The notes under the pieces were generated by a model. The model was given only the letters and a program-made list of their open reading frames with translations, was not told the origin of the DNA and searched no databases. The translations under genes and the position numbers were made by a program. A DNA stretch of 10,192 nt from CAZJTL01 sp964548905 (GTDB lineage: Bacteria > Cyanobacteriota > Cyanobacteriia > Cyanobacteriales > Xenococcaceae), in assembly GCA_964548905.1 (NCBI GenBank), contig CAZJTL010000187.1:1-10192 (forward strand), written 5' to 3'. Positions 6,060-10,192 of the stretch are shown one piece after another; position 1 is the stretch's first letter, and every line of letters begins with the position of its first letter.

Positions 6060-7064
6060 ATGTACAAAATCATAGTTAATGCTTTTGGTGGAACAGACCA
6101 ATTTTCAATAGTTGAAGAAGCAAATCCCATTCCTGAAGGCGATCGCGTCTCAATACGTCTAACTAGCATTGGCATGAATCACGCCGAATTAATGGCACGA
6201 AGGGGAGAATATCGCTTGATTTCGGGTGCGCCACCTTTTACACCAGGAATTGAAGGAGGGGGTTATATCGAAGCGATCGGCGATCGCGTTACCGATCGCT
6301 ATGTCGGACAGCGGGTTAGTCTTAGTTTAGATGCTCCTGCTTCTCATGGTACTGGTAAAGGCACTTATACATCTCATTATCTCGTCGCTGCTAGCAAAAC
6401 TATTCCTGTTCCCGATCGCCTTGGTGATGAGTTATTAGGGGCGATCTGGCTGCCTTATTTGACGGCTTGGGGTTGTTTGGTTTGGAGACAACAATTACAA
6501 CCAGGACAAACCGTACTCATTCCTGCTGCTAGTAGTAGCGTGGCGATCGCCGCTTCTCAAGTAGTGAAAAAATATGGTGGCATTGCGATCGGCACGACAA
6601 CTAGCCCCGATAAAATAGAGAAGTTGCAAGCTATGCCTGAAGCACAATTCGACCATTTAATCCTAACCAGCGATCGACAATGGTGGCGAGATGTTAAAAG
6701 AATAACCGCAGGCAATGGAGTTGATGTTAGTTTCGATCCTGTGGCGGCGGGAGAGTTTCTCAATCAGGAAATTCGTTTAATTGCTAACGAGGGAACTATT
6801 TGGGTTTATGGTTTATTGGGCAAACCAGATATTGTTGATGTTAGTCCTCTAATTCGTAAAGGGGCAAAAATTCAGGGTTGGTTACTTAATGAACTTTCTG
6901 GTAGCGATCGCGAGCAAGAAGCTTATCAACATATTTTAGAATGTCTTGCTGATGGTACTTATAAATTACCCATAGCTGCTACCTATTCCCTCCGAGATGT
7001 GGCGATCGCTCATGAAGAAATGGAGAGAGGCAAGCATATTGGCAAATTAATTTTGATTCCTTAA
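6060..7064 (+). CDS. Zinc-independent medium-chain dehydrogenase/quinone-oxidoreductase-like enzyme
   Basis: A 334-residue member of the MDR superfamily. The N-terminal GroES-like domain carries IGMNHAELMARRGEY and PGIEGGGYIEAIGDRV (residues 62-77). The Rossmann domain begins near residue 150 with LQPGQTVLIPAASSSVAIAA. The end IGKLILIP is typical. The catalytic zinc cysteine is replaced (N40-H41) and the four-cysteine structural zinc lobe is absent, so this is a zinc-free NAD(P)H-dependent reductase such as a quinone or enoyl reductase. The nucleotide loop is A-A-S-S-S-V-A rather than the classical glycine-rich form, as in several quinone oxidoreductases. The substrate cannot be told. The gene begins 64 bp after the transglutaminase and may be read through from it. 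Its stop lies one base before a miniature repeat element. Confidence 0.88.
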   Translation: MYKIIVNAFGGTDQFSIVEEANPIPEGDRVSIRLTSIGMNHAELMARRGEYRLISGAPPFTPGIEGGGYIEAIGDRVTDRYVGQRVSLSLDAPASHGTGKGTYTSHYLVAASKTIPVPDRLGDELLGAIWLPYLTAWGCLVWRQQLQPGQTVLIPAASSSVAIAASQVVKKYGGIAIGTTTSPDKIEKLQAMPEAQFDHLILTSDRQWWRDVKRITAGNGVDVSFDPVAAGEFLNQEIRLIANEGTIWVYGLLGKPDIVDVSPLIRKGAKIQGWLLNELSGSDREQEAYQHILECLADGTYKLPIAATYSLRDVAIAHEEMERGKHIGKLILIP

Positions 7065-7065
7065 T

Positions 7066-7194
7066 GGCATTGCTGAATCGAGGTATGATTTTACTACTTA
7101 TATCACTGAGCAGATTACCTTAAAAGCTGATAGCTGATAGCTGATAGCTACGAACAGATTACTTTTCGATTTCATACTTTAAATCAGCAACGCC
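7066..7194. mobile_element. Miniature inverted-repeat element, copy 1 (129 bp)
   Basis: The left arm 7066-7088 (GGCATTGCTGA...TATGA) and the right arm 7172-7194 (TCATA...TCAGCAACGCC) are imperfect reverse complements over 23 bp. The outer 11 bp differ at one position, and the innermost TATGA matches. The centre contains three tandem AGCTGAT units (7125-7145). There is no coding capacity. It begins one base after the dehydrogenase stop, and its last base falls within the stop codon of the converging minus gene. A related copy in opposite orientation lies at 8451-8604. I read it as a non-autonomous transposable element mobilised by an IS elsewhere; no clear target duplication is visible. Confidence 0.75.
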
Positions 7195-7700
7195 TACTTA
7201 ATTAGGCTGTAGTTCGATCGCGAAATTGATAAGGGATGCACAGTTAATCGATAAAAACATGAACAAACATATCTGTCGCATCTGGAAAAATTTCGCTCTT
7301 CCACTATACGATAATTAATGCCATCAATCTTATCTAGAATCGATTCAAGAGCTTTTCTAGGAAAAAATGTCGAACGACCGACCTGCTTATAATTTGAGTA
7401 GTTAGGTGAAGAAAAATCGATTTCACCAATCATGTTAAATAAGATGTAACCAGAACTACATCGAACCATTTTTCTAATAAAGTATTCCACAAACTTTTGA
7501 TAGTTTTGTACTCGCGACACAAGAACGCCAATAGCTATAACGATAGTAAATAGAAGAGAATAAAACCGACAATCCTTTTCACTGCTCCGCTCACCAAGGC
7601 TCTTCGCAGAAGCTATACAGTCTTTTGTGATTTTATCCTGATAGCGAGAACAAATAATTAGCCCGTCTTGTAACCACGTTTCGATCGAATTAGATTTCAT
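7194..7700 (-). CDS. Hypothetical protein with one membrane segment
   Basis: A 168-residue protein I do not recognise. The N-terminal 45 residues form a polar helix-like region (IETWLQDGLIICSRYQDKIT). A single hydrophobic segment follows at about residues 46-63 (FYSLLFTIVIAIGVLVS), then a basic soluble domain rich in serine, tyrosine and cysteine (RYVCSCFYRLTVHP near the end). This suggests an anchored protein with its larger domain after the helix. The ATG at 7698-7700 lacks a clear ribosome binding site. Its stop codon overlaps the outer end of the miniature element, so the original C-terminus may have been replaced when the element arrived. No homology is claimed; the open frame and composition give moderate support. 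Confidence 0.5.
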   Translation of the reverse strand: MKSNSIETWLQDGLIICSRYQDKITKDCIASAKSLGERSSEKDCRFYSLLFTIVIAIGVLVSRVQNYQKFVEYFIRKMVRCSSGYILFNMIGEIDFSSPNYSNYKQVGRSTFFPRKALESILDKIDGINYRIVEERNFSRCDRYVCSCFYRLTVHPLSISRSNYSLIK

Positions 7701-8014
7701 ATCAAAACTTATTTATTAGACTTGTTGCGATCGCCCAATGATTAATTACGATCGCGATCGGTCATCAGTCTTGAGTAGTCATACTAAATCCGCATCTCAA
7801 AACCTACTTATTAATTCTTCCTTTTGCATGAGTGCCTTTTGCATGAGTGCCTATCCTGATAAGTAGTCTCTGGTAATCGAATTTGGTATCAGTTACCAGT
7901 TTTGGTTAATTAATCTAAAGTTTCAGTTATTTGACTCACTAGCAGTATAGCGATCGCAGCAGAATAAATAAATAGTTGTGTGTAGTTAACCCTTTATCGA
8001 AAAAGAGAAGGATT
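7701..8014. other. Gene-poor intergenic stretch between divergent genes
   Basis: No gene was found in these 314 bases, which separate the minus hypothetical gene from the plus GFA gene. They hold HIP1 octamers near 7728 and 7750, the 15-bp tandem duplication at 7820-7849 and a 7-bp inverted repeat (CTGGTAA 7870-7876 with TTACCAG 7893-7899). Promoters for both neighbours should lie here. TTGACT at 7931-7936 is a possible -35, but no matching -10 at normal spacing is convincing. Confidence 0.5.
7820..7849. repeat. 15-bp direct tandem duplication
   Basis: CCTTTTGCATGAGTG occurs twice in a row without mismatch, then the third start CC diverges. Perfect identity suggests a recent slippage or duplication. 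It lies in the divergent intergenic region upstream of the GFA gene. Confidence 0.85.
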
Positions 8015-8446
8015 ATGTCTAATACAATTGCTGTCAAAGGTAGCTGTTTATGCGGGGCGGTTAAAGTTTCCACAACAAATATAGATAATCACGTAGCAGC
8101 GTGTCATTGTAGTATGTGTCGTAAATGGGGTGGAGGGCCTTTATTAGCAGTTGAGTGTAGCAGTAATGTCACCTTCTCTGGTGAAGAAAATATCGGAGTT
8201 TATCAATCTTCAGAATGGGCGGAACGTGGATTCTGTAAGAAGTGTGGTAGTCATTTATTTTATAAATTGAAACAAAATAACCAGTATTTCATGCCTGTTG
8301 GATTATTTGATAATTATCAAGGATTTATTTTCGATCATCAGATATTCATCGATGAAAAGCCCGAATATTACTGTTTTGCCAATGAAACTAAGAACCTGAC
8401 AGGGGCAGAAGTATTTGCACAGTTTTTACCTGAATCGGAAAAATAG
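8015..8446 (+). CDS. GFA-family (glutathione-dependent formaldehyde-activating-like) zinc protein
   Basis: A 143-residue protein of the GFA/CENP-V fold. The zinc-binding cysteines are all present: C11 and C13 (GSCLCGAVK), C30, C32 and C35 (ACHCSMCRKWGGG), and C74 and C77 (GFCKKCGSHL). The founding member helps condense formaldehyde with glutathione. Most homologues are of unknown substrate, so the name should not be read as a proven activity. I chose the ATG at 8015 rather than the GTG at 7976. AGAAGGA immediately upstream makes a ribosome binding site, and the extra residues encoded from 7976 are unlike the family start. The length is normal. The stop is 4 bp before the second miniature element, which contains a terminator-like hairpin. 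Confidence 0.92.
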   Translation: MSNTIAVKGSCLCGAVKVSTTNIDNHVAACHCSMCRKWGGGPLLAVECSSNVTFSGEENIGVYQSSEWAERGFCKKCGSHLFYKLKQNNQYFMPVGLFDNYQGFIFDHQIFIDEKPEYYCFANETKNLTGAEVFAQFLPESEK

Positions 8447-8450
8447 GAAT

Positions 8451-8604
8451 GGCGTTGCTGGCTTGAGGCATGAAACCGAGATTTATAAGGTTCGTAGCTA
8501 TCAGTATTTCAGCATTTCAGCTATCAGTTTTTGGCTGATAACTGATGACTGATAGCTGATAGCTTTTTTCACATTCGCTCGTCATACTCTTATTCACCAA
8601 AATC
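8451..8604. mobile_element. Miniature inverted-repeat element, copy 2 (degenerate, about 154 bp)
   Basis: The left end GGCGTTGCTG (8451-8460) is identical to the reverse complement of copy 1's right end. The match continues with ATGAAA and then TTCGTAGCTATCAG (8491-8504), also found in the reverse complement of copy 1. It is therefore the same element in the opposite orientation. The interior has expanded AGCTATCAG/CTGATAGCT motifs. The right end (8582-8604, TCATACTCTTATTCACCA) resembles copy 1's left arm but has many differences, so that boundary is approximate. It has no coding capacity. Confidence 0.6.
8517..8569 (+). terminator. 12-bp perfect hairpin followed by six T
   Basis: TCAGCTATCAGT (8517-8528) and ACTGATAGCTGA (8548-8559) are exact reverse complements around a 19-nt loop. 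TAGC and TTTTTT (8564-8569) follow. This has the form of a rho-independent terminator for the GFA gene that ends at 8446. It lies inside the second miniature element and ahead of a converging gene. The four bases between stem and T-run weaken the case slightly. Confidence 0.6.
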
Positions 8605-8635
8605 ATAAGAATATTTATCTGTGGACTTTTTTAGA

Positions 8636-10060
8636 TCAAATTAAAAAAAGATCGATTGTCAACAAAATCAACTCCAATACACAGAGAATAATTCCCCATC
8701 GATCGCTAGCTTCAGCATATAAATTTGCCAAACTACCCGATCGCCTATTCAACCAATTACGAGATATCCAAAAAACAATTGTCGCGATCGCAATAAATAC
8801 ATACCAACTTGGTGGCGATAATTGCTCCCAAACTAAAGCGATCGCAAAACTAAGAACAAAACCTAAATGGACAAAGGCGATCGCTTTTTCTCTTAAATAG
8901 CGACTGCTCAAACTCATCAACACTACAGCACATCCCAAACCGATTAATCTGGTTTCCGTTCGCCATAAAGTTAAATATTGGAGGAAGATTAAAGCACCAA
9001 AGCTAAATGCAGACGAAGATATTCTGCGTTTTCCACTGCTGCGACTAGCAATAAAAGTAAGCGCAAGAGGAATTAACAACCAAACTAAACCCCAATCACC
9101 GATCGAATTGGGAACGCGATCGGCAAACAAAATATAACTCAATCCCATTAGCACAAAGCCGATCTGCCAACAACTGCGATACCAAAAGGTTTTGATGTGA
9201 TTAGTAGTTCTAATAAAATGCCCGATCGACCATTCGGCGATCGCTGTGACTACTAATAAACTTGCCCAAATTGGTTGCGATAAACTGGGAAACCACCAAT
9301 CTAAAGTAGAAAAAATGGTGAGTAAACTTAAAATATGAGTGCCATAAATTCCAGTAATTCTAAGGGGAAGACGACGCCCAGTAACGTAAGCGAGGGTAAT
9401 AGTAGAAAGTAGAAGATTGAGCGATCGCCAAGTAGGATTATAGGAACCAACCAGCATTAACCCTATCCCTAGCGCTAGAGTTAACCACTCACCAAAAAGC
9501 GCCAAATTTTTCCGATCTCGACGATACAACCAGTCTGTCAACCAGACAAAGAAGATGACATAAGGAAAAAGAGTGACACTAAAGACAGTGTAGGGATAGT
9601 CTTGAGACTGAGCGATTTCTACAGATATTTTCAGTGCGTTTTGCTTAAACTGAAGCGGAATTAAATTTTTAATCAAAAATAGCGCTTGCAAACCAATGAC
9701 AAAAATTGCCAACAAATCCCGTTTCAACCAATCGCGACACAACTTTTGCCAGTAAAACTGTAAAGCCAAGCCACTCACCGCCACAGCTTGCCAGACGTGC
9801 TTAGGAAACTCCCCTTCCACAGCAACAAACCAACCAACCAGCAACAAAACAGCACCAATTCTCTCCAAAATTCGATCGACAGGTAACTGATAATTCTCCT
9901 CTGCTCCTCCGCTTCTGGGCAACCACAAGGGATTGCCCCTACTCCCTGCGCCCCTGTCGATCGCCTGTGGCAAAATCCATCCCAACATGCCGATCGCCAA
10001 TCCCAATTCTTGAATCGGAACACCATCAACAAAAATTGCCCTTCCCAATAAAACACTCAA
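8636..10060 (-). CDS. Polytopic membrane protein of unknown function; N-terminus probably further upstream
   Basis: At least 474 residues with ten or more hydrophobic segments, such as ELGLAIGMLGWILPQ (18-32), IGAVLLLVGWFVAV (68-81), FVIGLQALFLI and the final CVLELILLTIDLFLI. It looks like the cyanobacterial membrane proteins often labelled DUF2157-like; I cannot name a function. The TTG at 10058-10060 is only a formal start. The frame continues upstream as NVYLIFA, which completes a membrane helix with LSVLLGRAIF, and then stays open through the 8-bp repeat array to the window edge. The real start may be outside. Residues 36-55 (RGAGSRGNPLWLPRSGGAEE) are encoded by DNA that looks like an intergenic repeat and break the membrane-protein pattern. 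The gene converges on the GFA gene. Confidence 0.7.
   Translation of the reverse strand: MSVLLGRAIFVDGVPIQELGLAIGMLGWILPQAIDRGAGSRGNPLWLPRSGGAEENYQLPVDRILERIGAVLLLVGWFVAVEGEFPKHVWQAVAVSGLALQFYWQKLCRDWLKRDLLAIFVIGLQALFLIKNLIPLQFKQNALKISVEIAQSQDYPYTVFSVTLFPYVIFFVWLTDWLYRRDRKNLALFGEWLTLALGIGLMLVGSYNPTWRSLNLLLSTITLAYVTGRRLPLRITGIYGTHILSLLTIFSTLDWWFPSLSQPIWASLLVVTAIAEWSIGHFIRTTNHIKTFWYRSCWQIGFVLMGLSYILFADRVPNSIGDWGLVWLLIPLALTFIASRSSGKRRISSSAFSFGALIFLQYLTLWRTETRLIGLGCAVVLMSLSSRYLREKAIAFVHLGFVLSFAIALVWEQLSPPSWYVFIAIATIVFWISRNWLNRRSGSLANLYAEASDRWGIILCVLELILLTIDLFLI
9898..9956. repeat. Intergenic-type palindromic repeat embedded in a coding frame
   Basis: GGGCAA (9917-9922) and TTGCCC (9933-9938) form a small palindrome with loop CCACAAGGGA, followed by CTA. 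I recognise this unit from cyanobacterial intergenic repeats of the form GTAGGGGCAA...TTGCCC. It is flanked by CTCCTCTGCTCCTCCGCT and CTCCCTGCGCCCCTG, which resemble the 8-bp array at the right edge. It is read in frame within the membrane protein as residues about 36-55. Recognition of the unit rests on memory, not on a search. Confidence 0.55.
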
Positions 10061-10082
10061 AGCAAAGATTAGATAAACATTT

Positions 10083-10192
10083 CCCTGCTCCCCTGCTCCT
10101 CCGCTCCCCTGCTCCTCCGCTCCCCTGCTCCTCCGCTCCCCTGCTCCCCTGCTCCCCTGCTCCCCTGCTCCCCTGCTCCCCTGCTCCCCTGC
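10083..10192. repeat. 8-bp tandem repeat array, CCCTGCTC and variant CTCCGCTC
   Basis: There are thirteen complete 8-bp units plus a 6-nt partial running to the window edge. Units 3, 5 and 7 are the variant CTCCGCTC, alternating with CCCTGCTC. Units 8-13 are all CCCTGCTC, suggesting recent expansion of a homogeneous block. On the minus strand the unit reads GAGCAGGG and contains no stop in any frame, so the membrane-protein frame passes through it. Over a stop-free 24-bp cycle it would encode E-Q-G-S-R-G-A-G. Confidence 0.9.

Noticed and set aside
7870..7899. CTGGTAA/TTACCAG inverted repeat as an operator
   Set aside because: Only 7 bp with a 16-nt loop, no regulator gene adjacent and no promoter element aligned with it.
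7976..8014. Upstream GTG start for the GFA protein
   Set aside because: The ATG at 8015 has an AGAAGGA site and matches the family start; the 13 extra residues look non-coding.
9775..10056. 93-codon minus-strand frame overlapping the membrane protein
   Set aside because: It lies in another frame of the same strand within a gene with consistent membrane-helix pattern; its composition is erratic.
10083..10192. CRISPR-like array
   Set aside because: Units are only 8 bp and directly adjacent, with no unique spacers and no cas genes nearby.

Overview
The window looks like cyanobacterial chromosome. The octamer GCGATCGC (HIP1) and its core CGATCG recur throughout, inside genes and between them. 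The gene families (alpha-E/transglutaminase cluster, Uma2 nuclease, small toxin-antitoxin genes, heptanucleotide tandem repeats) are also typical of cyanobacteria with repeat-rich genomes. No ribosomal or other marker gene allows a genus call. The left edge lies inside an IS630-type transposase and the right edge inside an 8-bp tandem repeat, so the window may be a short contig bounded by repeats.

Layout. (1) 1-1012: an IS630-type transposase remnant that looks internally deleted, abutting a kyphoscoliosis-type transglutaminase gene whose start is missing. (2) 1035-1079: a HIP1-based hairpin between converging genes. (3) 1092-2100, minus strand: a PIN-family toxin, a ribbon-helix-helix antitoxin and an orphan AbrB-like antitoxin, behind a perfect 10-bp inverted repeat. 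(4) 2124-2330: a small unknown gene with a probable TTG start. (5) 2442-3295: wreckage of a tripartite RND efflux locus. The membrane fusion protein is joined in frame to an inner-membrane-pump segment exactly at a HIP1 octamer, followed by another pump piece in a different frame. (6) 3429-5995: an alpha-E protein, a Uma2 nuclease and a transglutaminase, all on the plus strand. The first and third are two members of the ATP-grasp/alpha-E/transglutaminase cluster; the ATP-grasp member is not in this window. (7) 6060-7064: a zinc-independent medium-chain dehydrogenase. (8) 7066-8604: two diverged, oppositely oriented copies of one miniature inverted-repeat element, each at a junction of converging genes. 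Between them lie an unknown minus-strand gene and a GFA-family zinc protein. (9) 8636 to the right end, minus strand: a polytopic membrane protein whose frame contains a piece of intergenic-type repeat DNA and stays open through the 8-bp array.

Working together: the PIN and RHH genes should form one self-regulated toxin-antitoxin module. The alpha-E and transglutaminase proteins probably act in one predicted peptide-bond-forming or processing pathway, with the Uma2 gene a likely newcomer between them. The rest looks like independent genes. The dominant theme is genome decay and repeat-driven rearrangement: deletions at short repeats, truncated genes, miniature elements at gene ends and repeat DNA inside a coding frame. 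I found no rRNA, tRNA or CRISPR array.
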